In this document: piece by piece, positions 11,609 through 23,665 of the stretch
Position numbering within the stretch: the stretch's first letter is position 1
Layout: every line of letters begins with the position of its first letter
Assembly: GCA_047967505.1 (NCBI GenBank)
Contig: CM106538.1
Strand: one strand, 5' to 3'
Source: Dipteris shenzhenensis
Taxonomy: Eukaryota > Polypodiophyta > Polypodiopsida > Gleicheniales
DNA: 64,000 bases
Notes under the pieces: model-generated
The model's database searches: none
What the model was told of the DNA's origin: nothing
The model's input: the letters and a program-made list of their open reading frames with translations, nothing else
Translations under genes and position numbers: made by a program

Positions 11609-11768
11609 TGTTGAGAAACCATCTCAACATCATGTGTTCAATATTGTGCATAGCACTAACACATAGAGTGCTATAAAATAAAGGGTTAGATGCCCTAACT
11701 CTAACCCTAAAAGGATTTGTATATATTATATATTTCCAACGAAATCTACGGTATAGTTAGTCATCAAA
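11609..11768 (+). repeat. Copia B 3' LTR, truncated
   Basis: It begins TGTTGAGA after the same GAGGGAA-type polypurine tract as Copia C. It shares the hallmark block with CCCTAAC-type repeats and TATATAT, but homology stops at the TTAGTCATCA block, so roughly the last 85-90 bp of the LTR are missing. Confidence 0.82.
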
Positions 11769-13039
11769 TTGTTAGACATGTGCATCTGGATCATTGCGAA
11801 CTCTCCCCTGAAACTTGGTGTACTTCACGTTTACTATGCTACCATCGTGACTGGATTGATCAGAGCAACCAGAACAATTAGTACCTATGGAATTAGCCCT
11901 CCTCTTGTCATCAGAGATGGCGGAGTGATGAACAAACCTTGTACCACTGATGAGACATGCCCTATTGTTGGTGAAGATGGCTCGCTCAGCACGCACCGAC
12001 CCCATTCGAAAGGGACGAATGGCATCGTTCGCACTCATCTATCGAATAAGGTGCCCTCGCATGCTCTTGCAGGGTGCTCTAGTTCAAATTGGGCTTCATT
12101 AGGTCCCAAAATGCCGATGCTAGCATCTTGTGGAGTCTGCCAAACATCTCGCTCCACCCATAATTCTCCATCGGTGGAGAGGGACCGCTAGGCTAACGGG
12201 GCAGCCTCTTGTCAAAACTAAGGGCTTCAGAGGTCCTTGCGACCTCATTCGGATTTATGCTATGGGTTAATTCTACAATTTGATGGGTCAAACGGTCTCC
12301 TTCCACATGAAGCCACAAAATCTAACGAACTAATTCAATGTCAAAATGGTGATCATCAAATAGGGCATGTTGTGGTCGTGTATTCTTTGCAAATAGTTCT
12401 TCGAGCACAACGCTGATCTATTGTCACTTCTGGGTCACACGAGCTTGCAGGTAAGCCACCACTGAAACCTCAAGTCGTGGTCATGTCACCTGCCATCCCG
12501 CCCGGCAATGCTGACACAAATGGTGCACCATAAAGGTTGATGCACAACCCACATGTAGGAAACTGATGATTAGTTGTGGTGGCCAGTGTGTAATACCCTA
12601 AGCTATAGGCGCTATGGAAAGATAAACTGCATGCATACTCATGCACATGTGAATCATACTCAGCACTTAGAAAGACAGGAAAGACACAATGTGTAATCCG
12701 AATACGTGAACCTGCATAGAATGATCAAGAGACACCGTTGGTCCCATGGATATACAAAATGGGGTCGCAATCATCGGTCGAAGGGTTGTGGGTACTTGCA
12801 CCTCTATGAATCTATTGTAACCCCATGATAACCCCACAAACTATCAATGCCTTAACATAATGGGTCGAAGAGGGAGTGCAGGTTTCCCCGCACCTTGCTT
12901 CAAGGGTAGAAGACAACATCCTAATTGTATCAAAGAGCAGTTTGTGTGGTTTTGCAATACCTCTGTGGGCCATACCTGGTGTGTTGATTACTCCATCTTG
13001 GGTGTGCTTGGTCATTCACTTGGGGTATGGAAGGTCGCA
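11769..13039. other. Decayed DNA, no gene recognised
   Basis: Moderately GC-rich sequence with open frames on both strands (for example 11769-12191 on plus and 11772-12038 on minus). None shows a motif or pattern that could be tied to a family. It may be remnants of an old element. Confidence 0.4.
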
Positions 13040-13581
13040 ATTGGGACTTAAACACATGAAAAGGAGCACTTGCAACAAGCAGGTTTTGTGCTTGAGGAGG
13101 ATGATAGTCTACATGTGGAGGGAGCACACGTGCCAAGGAGTGTTGCAGCAATGAGTCATGTTTATGCAGGCCAAAGGGATAACAAGATAGTATAGTGGAG
13201 ATCAAATTTGAGTAAAGATTTTCAAGAGAGGATTTAGAAGGCTCAGTGTTTGAATGTTGAAATTCTACAAGAGAAAAAAATTATTCCAAATGAAATGCAT
13301 CTATTTCATGTGCGTACAAAGAGTTCTTTTGCTAAAGGCTTTACATACACAATGACAATATTAGAGTTTCCACGATCATCTTGCAAGGACTTCATGCAAC
13401 AAGATGCAAAGAAAGGGATGTATATTCTGTGCAAACACATCTACTTTGTCGTCATGGATGTTTTGGGATTGAGTGACAAAGTGCATGAGTTCATGCACCA
13501 AGCTGCACTTACAAAGGTTGAATTGCTCCAGGCCTTGGCTTATCATCAAAGCCAAGCAAGTATTAGCAATGGACTTGGTTA
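13040..13581 (+). pseudogene. SWIM zinc-finger-like fragment
   Basis: One frame reads through a few stops and ends in an open stretch at 13250-13581. It contains SCKDFMQQ followed after a short gap by CKHIYFVVMDVLGL. A Cys-x-Asp-Phe segment followed by Cys-Lys-His-Ile is the outline of a SWIM zinc finger, found in DNA-binding or ubiquitin-pathway proteins and in some Mutator transposases. The usual first CxC pair is replaced by SCK, so the metal site looks damaged. The nearest source, host gene or transposase, cannot be decided. No start codon or exon structure is evident. Confidence 0.35.
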
Positions 13582-14286
13582 AATTTGGAGACCATAGAGG
13601 AGACATTTTGCAAAGCTGGTAGTAGGTATTTGGAATATGTGCACACACGGGTGTATTAGCAAATTTTTGGAGACTACTTCATAGAAGCCATACTATAGTT
13701 CTAATATATCCACTAAGGATGTTTCCAATCCAATAAAGATGTGAGATAAATCTTTTGATTTGCTTGTACATGTGCAAATCCCTTTGATCTACTTCTTGTC
13801 CAAGTATGGTGCTTTTTGTCTGAGAGCAAAGATTTGTATACATGTAATAGGTAGGGCAAGAAACTATTGCTATTTACCTCTAGAGTTGCAAATTCATAGA
13901 GAATTTTTGGAAATGGTCAAGTTTTCCAAGCAAACATTTGTTATAATGAAGCAAGATATACATAAAAACTTACACCTGCTTTGCACCAAACCACTATCCA
14001 TGAATAACGAAAGCGAGGTCCTTCCTGGGCAGGTGTAAACATGGCTATACTTTTTGCCCAAGAGAAAAGGGCTTGACATCAATGATTGCTACTTTTCAAA
14101 ATTGATAAATGAACTCCAGTGCTAAATTTGAAAGTGTAGGCCCATTCGAACTTTGGTCTCAACTTTGGTCTCGCTCGAACGTAGTCGCTCAAATTCTGGT
14201 AATCCCTTGTAGATTCCATTTCTCCCATTTGGAAACACCCACTCAACCCTCTCATGGCCCTAGCTACACATGAATGCATAAATTGA

Positions 14287-14900
14287 TTGAAGTGGTATTT
14301 GGGAGAATTTATTGAAGTTGTGTTTGGAATAATTGCATGGGTGTGGCAATTTATTGCAGGTCCCTTTTGCTCAAGGCACTTGCAATATGGCAGAACAACC
14401 AAGTTATACACTTTGTTATTATGGGCATACCGCACATCATTCAAAGTCACCATAGGTCTCACACCATTCAAATTGGCAATCAGGATGGAGGCTATCATGC
14501 CATTGGAATATGTTGTTCTGAGCCTCTGCATTGCAATCGAAGACAAGCTACTTTTGTAGGAGTCCATGGAGTTTTGACTTGATGGTCTGGAGAAGTTGGA
14601 GGAAGATAGGATGGAAAGTTACTACTTGAAATAGGTAGTGCAAGCACAAAGAAAGAGACTTGATTGGACTTGGCATCAAATAATAAATTCTTTAAGAAGG
14701 GACACTTGGTCCTACTCTTCAACATCTGCATGGGCCGCATGCAAGGAAGCTGAAGATGCAGTGGTCAAGACCCTTTTGGATCTTTGAGTATTGTGAATCG
14801 ACTTCTTTCTACTTGGCGTATCTATAGGGATGGTGGGTATTACCATTGCCAATGAACGGGTTCCAATTGCAAAGATATCACCATGAAGGCCACCTTAAAT
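14287..14900 (+). pseudogene. Ty3/Gypsy integrase C-terminal remnant
   Basis: The translation at 14395-14560 contains LLWAYRTSFKVTIGLTPFKL and MPLEYVVLSLCIAIE. These correspond to the well-conserved end of plant Gypsy integrases (AYRT, TPF.L, P.E, PS.RIA). Beyond this, shifted frames still show GHLVLLF, QWSRPFWIFEY and NGFQLQRYH, like the basic tail that follows the integrase. No LTR or other pol domain was found nearby, so this is an isolated, frame-broken fragment. Confidence 0.7.
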
Positions 14901-15241
14901 GCCCATTCATTGTCACCGTGAGGTACTCATTCCTTGGATAGGGGTAGGTGCACAGAATCCAATGGCAAGATTGTGTACTCCTTGTTGTGATGGTCACTTA
15001 ACTGCTGGTGATATCTTGAGTTCAGCATCAATCGCCATGCAGCTCTGAGCCCTAGAATCAGCTAAGGATAGTTATACCCCTTGTTCACTCCGAATACCTC
15101 ACACTTGTGCTCGTCCATCTTCTTCCTCATATCCTCGGTTTCCTATTCCTTCCTCCATCTCCTACTGAATCCTCCGTCCACTTGCAACCTCATGGGCATG
15201 GCACTAACACCATTTCTTATAGTAGCTATGCATTCATAACA

Positions 15242-15501
15242 TGTTGAGAGTTCACGCTCAACATCATGTGATCATGTGTGCATAGCACCATCACGTGATC
15301 ATATGTGCATAGCACTAACCTTATAGAGTGCTATAAAGGAAAGGGTTAGATCCCCTAACCCTAACCCTAAAAGGGTTTGTATATATTCTATTTTTTCAAC
15401 TAATTCTAGTGTACAGTTAGTCATCATTTGTGGTGTGCTCTCTAGCTGTGCCCTCTCTCCTCATCTCCACTCTTCTCCTCTCCCCTCTTCATATATTGTC
15501 A
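15242..15501 (+). repeat. Copia C 5' LTR with telomere-like block
   Basis: The LTR carries a tandem inner repeat (GATCATGTGTGCATAGCACC and GATCATATGTGCATAGCACT). TATA-like motifs lie at 15331-15337 and 15380-15387, and a CCCTAACCCTAACCCTAAAA run at about 15353-15372 resembles the plant telomere repeat. The end is C/T-rich. Confidence 0.93.
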
Positions 15502-15513
15502 TGGTATCAGAGC
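15502..15513 (+). other. Copia C primer binding site
   Basis: TGGTATCAGAGC starts directly after the LTR and matches the initiator-Met tRNA 3' end, as in Copia A. Confidence 0.9.
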
Positions 15514-18023
15514 TCCCTTGCCTTCCATTGAGGCATTGCAATTCTTGAGAGTGCGAGAGAGATTGTGAGATAGAGAGTTCTTTGATTGAAAGCGAGAGAG
15601 AGTTTTACATTCATTGCTTGAGTTCTTTGTGAGGACTTCCATTGTGATTGAGAGAGAAAGTTTCCGTCCATTATTCTTCGTTTGAGAGAGAGAAGTTGAA
15701 GGAAAAAGAGAGTCCTCCAATTGTTCTACAACAAGCTTGTGAAAGAACTCCAGCCAGAGAGATCAAGCTTCCAAGGCAACCTCAACAGCAAGCTTCTATG
15801 GTCTTAGTTCTCCTTCAAGGCACACCTTCAAGCTCCAATGACCTTAGCTTGGCAGCTCACGGCCTCCTAAAGCTCATACGGATGGATGAGTTCTTCTCAG
15901 AAACTGGAAGCCTTTGCAAGGACTTCCAAGCTATAGTGTTGTGTCTCCTGACAGACCTCCAAGCCTCTCCAACGAGCAACGTGCTCCTTCACGGTCTGCT
16001 CCACCGTCTTCAACCGCCAACAACCTCTAGCGCCATACGGCTCTTCCACAGCAACGCCCTCGATGGCATTTCCAGCACGTAATGCATGCAACGTCGACGC
16101 TGCTCAAACTCTTTGGGCATCTTCAAAGCTCTCTCCAGCCTCAACGTTTCACCGACCACACTACTACGATGCGCCATTTGGACCTGCAACAAGCAGAGAC
16201 TCTCGAAAGCATCTATGACCAAAGCACCTGCAAACCGACTACGTAGCTCCAAAGCCCAGCGTCTTCAACGGCCGCTCCGCGCAACAACAACGGGTTCATC
16301 GCGGGCTCACGAGCCACCTCCATCGCCATCTACGCTCCAAGAGCTCACGATCGGCTGAATGCGCGATCTCCAAGGCTCTCACAACCACCACAGCCACCGA
16401 CGGCTCCTTTCTGCAGACTCCCTAGCGGACAGCGCCACCTAGCGAAAAACGCCAGCGCGCCTCATTGAAAACTCCTAGCTTTGACTAAGCCAGGCTCCAG
16501 CGCCATCTCCGACGACCGGCCACCTCTCCAAGTAGCCACCGATTCACGACCTCCAAAGCCTTCAGGCTCTTGGCACCCGACGGCCCTTCAACGCCTGGCA
16601 CAGCAACCGTCTCCTCCGCATGCCCGCACTCTTCAACAGAGCTCCAATCGGCCTCTCCAACGGAAACGACGATGGAATCTTCAAGATTCCGTTGGCATCT
16701 CAACAGATTCTGTGAGCTTCTCCAAGCGACACGTGGCAAGATAAGATAGCACGTAGGCTAGGTCTCCAGTGTGCCACGTGGCAACCTTATCTCCAAGTGC
16801 CACGTCATCTGCCACGTCAGCACCAGTAGCCACATCATCAAGCCATGTCACCAGTGCCACATCATCAGGCCATGTCATCATTGATTGCCACGTCATCAGT
16901 GACATGTCATCAACCGCATCACCTACCACATCATCAATGACACATCATCAGCCACATCACTTGCCACATCATCAGTGACACGTCATCAGCCACGTCACTT
17001 GCCACATCATCAGCCACGTCACTTGCCATGTCATCAGTGACATGTCACCTCTGCCACATCAGCAGTGCCACCTCAGCACTGTCCCCTGCAGGCACAGTCC
17101 CTTGCCAGGCACACTGTTCACACACTACATGTGCACACTCCTACCACCTCAGCACAGAGCTTCATTGGCACACCTCTTGCTAAGCACAATGCCACATCAT
17201 CACTGCATGTGACTCACAGTGACACATCATCATTGAGCACCATTTGCACTCCTTTTTCCCCTCCACCTAGATCAAGTCGTATCTCTTGATCCAGGAAGAA
17301 TTTGAGGGTGCTCCAAAAAGGAAAGTCGCTCGTTTCTTCGTGCTCTACGCGCTCGTCACATCACGTGCACATTTTGGTGCAAGTTACACTCACATTTGAG
17401 CCTCGCCGACAAAACCACTTCCTTCACGCACATTTGCCTCTACATCGACGCATCCGACCCAGCACTTAAAAAGAACAAAAGAAAAGGAATTATTTGCTGC
17501 TCTTTCATCGATCGATGGTTGGTTTAGATCTAGATCAGAGTAGACTAGATCGCCATAGAGGGGACGCTTTGAATTTCCCCAAGTTACCAATCTAAGCCAT
17601 GCCCGAAATTCCCGACTAGTACCTACTCGGAGTCAGTCCATATGCTCACATCCGATTTCACATCATTACATTACCTGAAACCTTACGTTCATCAGTTCAG
17701 TGAGCAGACTTCAGAGTTCAGAGGCATTGCAGATTGATTCAGTGGGCAGATAGCACTTGATTTCACACACACACATGCCACCATTGTAAAGCCTATTTGG
17801 CTATCTCACGGCATTGTGCACATCATTTTTAGCCTTGTAAAGCCTCTTGGCTATTCCCGGCATCATTGCCACAAGCCTTGTAACACAGATCAGATTTTAT
17901 ATATATATTACTGCATTTCTATCTTCACCGACGGTACAGAGATTTCACTTGGCATCTTTAGTGTATTTGCAGTTGATTCATATAGAGTTTTTCAGGACAC
18001 TTTCTGAGTACATTGTTTGCACC
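15514..18023 (+). other. Long Copia C leader (2.5 kb)
   Basis: Copia leaders between primer binding site and gag are usually short, whereas this one spans about 2.5 kb. It has an open stretch at 15648-16082, a Ser/Pro-rich GC-rich part to about 16740, a CCACGTCATCA-type repeat block at 16770-17080 and an AT-rich end. The open stretch has no recognisable domain. Copia D has a leader of the same length and layout (29480-31919), so this is a family trait, perhaps captured sequence or a long regulatory leader. Confidence 0.75.
16770..17080 (+). repeat. Degenerate CCACRTCATCAG repeat block in the leader
   Basis: Twelve-base units such as GCCACGTCATCAG and GACATGTCATC recur many times with small changes. 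Many contain ACGTCA or TGACGT, the core bound by plant bZIP factors. The matching block in Copia D (about 30420-30740) is more divergent. Confidence 0.75.
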
Positions 18024-19165
18024 ATGTTGACTAGCAACCTCAATCTGGAGGCATCTGCTAAGTTAGACAACTCCAATAATGGTACATGGAAATACCGAAT
18101 GGAGACCATTCTTGTGCTTCAGGACAAATGGGAGTATGTTGATGGATCTATACCTAGACCATTGGCCGATCCAGCCACCAGTAGCTCTACTCCATCTGTT
18201 GTCACAGCACCAGCAACGGAATCTACATCGGGATCTACATCTACACAAACAGTTTCCGCACCAGTAGCAGATCCTGCCATTGCCCGAGCTCAAGTAGAAT
18301 GGGATAAGAAAGACAAGTATGCCTATCACCTGATCAAGCAGAATGTGCAAGATGTCATGCTAGGACAGCTCAACACAGTCAAGACATCAAAAGAAGCATG
18401 GGATATGTTCGCAGCTCTCTACGAGTCCAAGAACACATCTAGGATTCTCACCCTGAGAAACCAGATCAACCAGAGTTTTCGCAATAGCAGTGAAACCGGT
18501 CATGCTTATGTACTCCGCATCAAAGACTACAACAATCAACTTGCAGCAGCAGGAGAGACTATGAATCCCGCAGAAATGGTTCAAGTAATCCTAAATGGAC
18601 TAGGAGAAGGATATGAGAGTCTAGTCCAGAGTATTGCCATCCAACGGCAAATTCCAACACTGGAAGAACTTCAGTCAGTTCTACTTGGTGAAGAACTCAG
18701 GACTCAGGCCATTCAAGCACGTAAAGGTCATTCTAATGATCAAGCATTCACAGCTTCAGACAGAAGCAGAGGCAAAGGCAGAAACAGAGGTAGATCATAT
18801 CAGAAAAGTGGTCATCATCAACAAAATCAAAGTCAGAATCAGCATTAGCATCAGCATCATCCTCAGCAACATCAAAATCAGCAAAGAGGAAATCATTCCA
18901 ATCGAGGAAGATTTCAAGGACGAGGGAATGCATCCACCAATGTGTCAAACATCCAGTGCAACTACTGTCACAAGTTTGGACACTATGAAAGAGATTGCCG
19001 CAAGAAGCAATACGACCAAGGCGGTCAATCCACGAGGGAATTCCCAAGGAAGAGGAAATCATCGTGGTGGACATTCTAGTCACAGTCATTTTGCAAATGA
19101 ACATGGAAATATGTTTCTTGCAAGCAAGGAATTGCATACAATGCACCTACACACTGATTTCAATC
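18024..19165 (+). pseudogene. Copia C gag
   Basis: The start codon at 18024 is chosen because the protein then begins MLTSNLNLEASAKLDNSN and Copia D starts at the matching place. The frame runs through the gag core (NGTWKYRMETIL, SRILTLRNQINQSF) to a TAG at 18846, in place of CAG in a Gln/His-rich linker. It continues in the same frame to the zinc knuckle CNYCHKFGHYERDC near 18958-18999. Only the stop and later small lesions prevent a full gag. Confidence 0.9.
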
Positions 19166-19204
19166 CCAAAGAGGATTTCAGCTATCAAGTCGACCAAGTG
19201 GAAT

Positions 19205-20568
19205 AGGATCCTTGGTACATCGACAGCGGTGCATCATCTCATATGACAAATCATCAGGAATGGTTCACAGAAATGAAGCCATTAGAAGGACAAAAGAATG
19301 TCATCTACACAGCAGACAATACACCGAATCCGGTTCAAGGGACAGGTGTTATCCCTATGAACAATTTCACTGGTACAAAAGGATTAGTCAAAGATGTGCT
19401 CTATGTTCCGAAGCTCAGCAAGAACCTTTTGTCAGTAGGTCAAATGACGGAACACAACTACAAAGTCATCTTCGACGGTGATGAATGCACTACCAGAGAC
19501 AAATCCAAAAGAGGTCAGCTAGTAGCAAAAGGTGTTAAGGAAGGACGCTTATACAGGATGCTAGCTATAGTACTAGATAAGCATGCCATGTCAGCTCAAA
19601 TGCAACAGATGCCACTATCTGCAAAATGGCACAAGAGATATGGTCATGTCAACTTCAAGTACTTGTTAGATCTAAGGAATCAGAATATGGCAATTGGGAT
19701 TCCGAAGCTACAGTTTCTTGGAAAGGTTTGTGAAGCATGCTGCTTCGGCAAACAAAAGCGAACCAACTTTGTCAGAAGTACCTCTCGTGCACGAGGTATT
19801 CTTGATTTGATTCATACAGATGTATGGGGTTATGCCCAGACCCGCAGCATCAATGGTTCACTTTACTACTTGACCTTCATCGACGACTACAGCAGATATT
19901 GTTGGGTCTACTTTCTGAAAGAGAAATCTGAAGTGTTTTCCAGATTTCAAGAATTCAAAGCCATGGTAGAAAACCAAACAGGCAGAAAGATCAAGGTCAT
20001 GAGATCAGACAGAGGAGGTGAATACATGTCTTCAGCATTCATGAACTTTTGCAAAAATCACGGCATTCGAAGACAATTCACATGTGCAAATACTCCTCAA
20101 CAGAATGCAAGAGCTGAAAGGAATAATGGGACTTTAGCAGACAGTGCTAGAGCAATGCTTAGTGAAAAGCATCTTCCGAATCAATATTGGGCAGAAGCAA
20201 TAGCTACAGCTAACTACTTGCTTAATCGGCTTCCTACCAAACCGATACAAGGTATGACTCCTTATGAAGCATTCACTGGACACAAGCCACGCATTGGGCA
20301 TCTCCGCATATTTGGTTGCATAGCATATGCCCACATACATGATGATCATCGCAGAAAATTGGATGCCAAGTCACACAAATGCATCATGGTTGGCTACAGT
20401 GAAGAAAGCAAAGCATACAAATTGTATGATCCCATCAACCGCAAAGTCATTATCTCCAGAGATGTAATCTTTGATGAGGAATTAGAATGGAAAACCTCAC
20501 CTACACAAGAGATAGAAGCATCGACTTCACAGTCATCTATAGAACAGGTTGATGAAGAAGAGCAAGAA
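19205..20568 (+). pseudogene. Copia C protease-integrase
   Basis: A TAG at 19204-19206 precedes WYIDSGASSHMT, the protease active site, so the frame is broken there. From 19243 the frame is open for 442 codons. It covers the integrase zinc region (HKRYGHVNF, CEACCFGKQ), the core with HTDVWG, IDDYSR, SDRGGEY and the QQNARAERN block, and the C-terminal FGCIAYAHIHDDHRRKLDAK part. A TAG at 20569 separates it from reverse transcriptase. It is the best preserved pol segment in the window. Confidence 0.92.
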
Positions 20569-22275
20569 TAGCCAGCAACACCCCAAGCAGCGCCACAGCA
20601 GCTCAGACGGTCTACTAGGGAAAGCAGACCACCAGCCAGATTGACATATGCTCAAAAAGGCAAAGCAATTCAGGTGGAAACCACCAACTATGCTCTTATG
20701 ACTACCATCATGGCTACAGAAGAGCCAGTGTACTTTGAAGACGCAGTAGATAAGCCAAAATGGCAAACTGCTATGAATGAAGAAATGGATGCTTTGTATA
20801 AAAATAACACTTGGGAATTATGCGACCTTCCACTAGGAAAGAAGGCCATAGCCAACAAATGGGTATACAAAGTGAAGTACAATCCAGATGGCAGTATTCA
20901 GAGATATAAAGCCAGATTAGTTGCAAAAGGATTTGCACAACAATATGGTCAAGACTATGATGAGACTTATGCTCCAGTAGCAAAGATGGATTCCATACGG
21001 TTCTTGATATCACTAGCGACACTCAGCAAATGGAATGTGTATCAGCTCGATGTCAAGAATGCATTTCTCAATGGTTATCTAGACGAGGAAGTCTACATGC
21101 AACAACCCGCAGGTTATGTTGAACCAGGAAAGGAGAACAAGGTTTGCCATCTCAAGAAAAGTCTCTATGGCTTAAAGCAACAAGCACCCAGAAGTTGGTA
21201 CAGCAGAATTGACAAGTATTTTGCTGATCTGGGATACATGAAGTCCAATGCAGATCATACTCTGTACTACAAAGTTCAAGGGGAAGATATTACTATTGCA
21301 CTTTTGTACATAGATGATCTGATTGTGACAGGAAGCAAGGATAGCTTCATCAAAAAATTAAAACAAGACTTATCTGCAGAGTTCGACATGAAAGATCTTG
21401 GACTTATGCACTATTGTCTTGGAATTGAGTTCTGAAGAGATTCAGATAGCACATTCATGAGTCAGCTCAAATATGTTGACAGTCTCCTGAAGAAGTTTCA
21501 TATGGCAGATTGCAAGATTGCAGCCACTCCCATGGAACAGAGTTTGAAACTTACTAAAGATTCAGAAAAGCCTACAGTCAATGACAGATACTACAGGCAG
21601 CTCATTGGATCTCTTATATATCTGACAATCACATGGCCAGATATTTGTTATGCAGTAAGCTCACTAGCACAGTTTATGGCAAATCCAAAACAGTCTCACT
21701 GGAATGCAGCCAAAAGAGTATTGAGATACATCAGAGGTACAAGATAGTTTGGGATAGAATACAGAGGAAGTCATCCACGGTTGCATGGATACTGTGACAG
21801 TGACTATGCTGGAGATCATGAGACCAGGAGATCGACACAGGGATATGCATTTTTCCTTGGTCAAGGTGCTATATCATGGTTGTTAAACAAATAGCCATTT
21901 TTTTCTTTGTCTTCGACTGAAGCAGAATATAGAGCACTCACTACAGGTGCATGTGAGGCTATATGGCTCAGAAGACTATTGTGAGAAACAGATTACTTTG
22001 ATGAGTCAAAGCCAACAACAATATACTGTGATAATCAATCGGCTCAAGCATTCGCCAAAAATCCAGTATATCACTCCAAGACAAAGCACATTGATGTCAG
22101 AGAGCACTTCATCAGAGAAAGAGTGTTACTTGGTGACATCACACTGCAGCATTGTGATAGCAAAGAGAATGTTGCAGACATCTTTACCAAACCACTCGGT
22201 AAAGAGCTATTCAAGAAACACCGACTAGCTCTTGGTTTGATGCAGAGGAAGGACATTCCCATTAAAGGGGTGTGA
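20569..22275 (+). pseudogene. Copia C reverse transcriptase-RNase H
   Basis: From 20641 the frame runs 264 codons through NNTWELCDLP, KARLVAKGFAQ, QLDVKNAFLNGYLDEEVYMQ and LYGLKQQAPRSW (with an extra Gln compared with relatives) to the YIDD catalytic box near 21307-21318. TGA at 21433 replaces Trp. RNase H follows with stops at about 21745, 21892 and 21981, and ends with ADIFTKPLGKEL. The natural end of pol is the TGA at 22273-22275. Confidence 0.92.
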
Positions 22276-22363
22276 TGGAATGTAATGCTCAGTCCTTCTT
22301 CGATTCCCCAGAATCATCATCTTGAGGGAAGGCCTACTTCATGATGTTGATCTTGAGGGAAGG

Positions 22364-22620
22364 TGTTGAGAGTTCACGCTCAACATCATGTGATCATGTG
22401 TGCATAGCACCATCACGTGATCATATGTGCATAGCACTAACCTTATAGAGTGCTATAAAGGAAAGGGTTAGATCCCCTAACCCTAACCCTAAAAGGGTTT
22501 GTATATATTCTATTTTTTCAACTAATTCTAGTGTACAGTTAGTCATTTGTGGTGTGCTCTCTAGCTGTGCCCTCTCTCCTCATCTCCACTCTTCTCCTCT
22601 CCCCTCTTCATATTTTGTCA
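22364..22620 (+). repeat. Copia C 3' LTR
   Basis: It is preceded by the purine tract CTTGAGGGAAGG (22352-22363), starts TGTTGAGAG and ends TTGTCA before the TAACA duplication. It differs from the 5' LTR by a few bases and a 3-bp indel only, so this insertion is fairly young. Confidence 0.95.
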
Positions 22621-22625
22621 TAACA

Positions 22626-23657
22626 AACACTCGTGGTCTCCAAATTCCTTAGCAAGCATGTCATCTATACATTCTCTTGCGGCTTTAATCGATGGAGGTG
22701 GAATAAGTGGTAAATGGAATATTTTTGCCACCAAGTCTTGAGAGACATACTAATCCATGGGTAGATATCCTCTCATTTTCACAAGAACATAAATTCATCG
22801 TCTGCATTAGGGTATCCTCCTCTAGCAATCTATTGCTTGATAGTCTATTATGCCAATTACCCATAGATAGGCTTGGTTTTGTGGTCCTTGATCATCTAAA
22901 TAGAATTTGAAATCTAAAAAATGTGAGATTCCAAAGGGTAACCATGAAGCTACCTGTTCTACCCCACTAGCTTTGATTCAGTTGCTTCTTCTACTTTTTT
23001 TGCATTGCCATTACTTTATCCATCCTGATTGCAGGTTATGTGGAGAGATAAAAGAGACTATATGCTTAAGTGCCATCAATGTAGATACAGTATCATAAAT
23101 CATTTTTGATGTAGACATTGATCTTTTGACTTCCATAGGAATATTTTCTATCTCCATTTGAGAAACTCTGATTGTGCCTCGCATGTTAATAGCTTGAAAC
23201 TTTGAAGGGATACTTTTTGCATAATAAAGTTCAGGGTATGTGCCAAGAATATCTTAGACTCACACAAGTTTTGAGTAGCTTTAAATTCAAGTGATTGAAC
23301 AATGATTGCCACACATGACAAGTGTTATTCATGCAACTACAAAGATCCTATATTATTTGTATTGCTTCTACTGCCTCAAGTACAGTTATCAACTAGTTGT
23401 TCACCATTCTTAACTGGTTGTTGACTATTTTTTACACTTTTGCATGGTGTTGTGAATCATCATAGTGCAGATAATGCTTACTTGAGAGAGAGAAGGACAT
23501 GGAAAAAGGCAATTAACTGTCATCCCACACCTATTCCAATAGCCAGATTTAGACATCTAGTTATGTCGAGAGGGTGCAAGACGATTGGATGGTTTCTTTG
23601 TGTTGAGGTGTGGCTATCTTACATGAAAGAGAATTAGAGAAATATCATAAAGTAGAT
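22626..23657. other. Decayed DNA, no gene recognised
   Basis: Short open stretches on the minus strand (22640-23180) look mildly protein-like (for example SIKAARECIDDMLAKEFGD), but they are broken by stops and match no family that could be named. Confidence 0.35.
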
Positions 23658-23665
23658 GCACATAT

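Larger units (their letters stand above)
7517..11768 (+). mobile_element. Copia B: 5'-truncated, rearranged Copia remnant
   Basis: Homology to Copia C/D starts abruptly inside gag at 7517 (compare C near 18403), so the 5' LTR, leader and gag start are missing. The copy then runs through zinc knuckle, protease and integrase to 9553. A segment in reverse orientation (9554-about 10782, integrase end plus reverse transcriptase) follows, then the plus-strand RNase H end and a partial 3' LTR (11609-11768). A MITE sits in the protease region. Divergence from C and D is clearly larger than that between C and D, so it is an older relative. Confidence 0.88.
15242..22620 (+). mobile_element. Copia C: structurally complete, inactive Ty1/Copia element
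   Basis: LTRs of 260 bp (15242-15501) and 257 bp (22364-22620) start TGTTGAGAG and end TTGTCA. A perfect TAACA target duplication flanks them at 15237-15241 and 22621-22625. After the primer binding site comes an unusually long 2.5-kb leader, then gag, protease, integrase, reverse transcriptase and RNase H. Long frames survive (for example 19243-20571), but in-frame stops split the polyprotein at 18846, 19204, 20569, 21433, about 21745, 21892 and 21981. Same family as Copia D. Confidence 0.97.

Noticed and set aside
11769-12191. Possible gene at 11769-12191 (plus) or 11772-12038 (minus)
   Set aside because: Composition is mixed and both strands are open, but no motif, splice signal or homology pattern was recognised.
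22640-23180. Possible minus-strand exons near 22.6-23.2 kb
   Set aside because: Short protein-like runs are broken by stops in every frame, and no family could be named.
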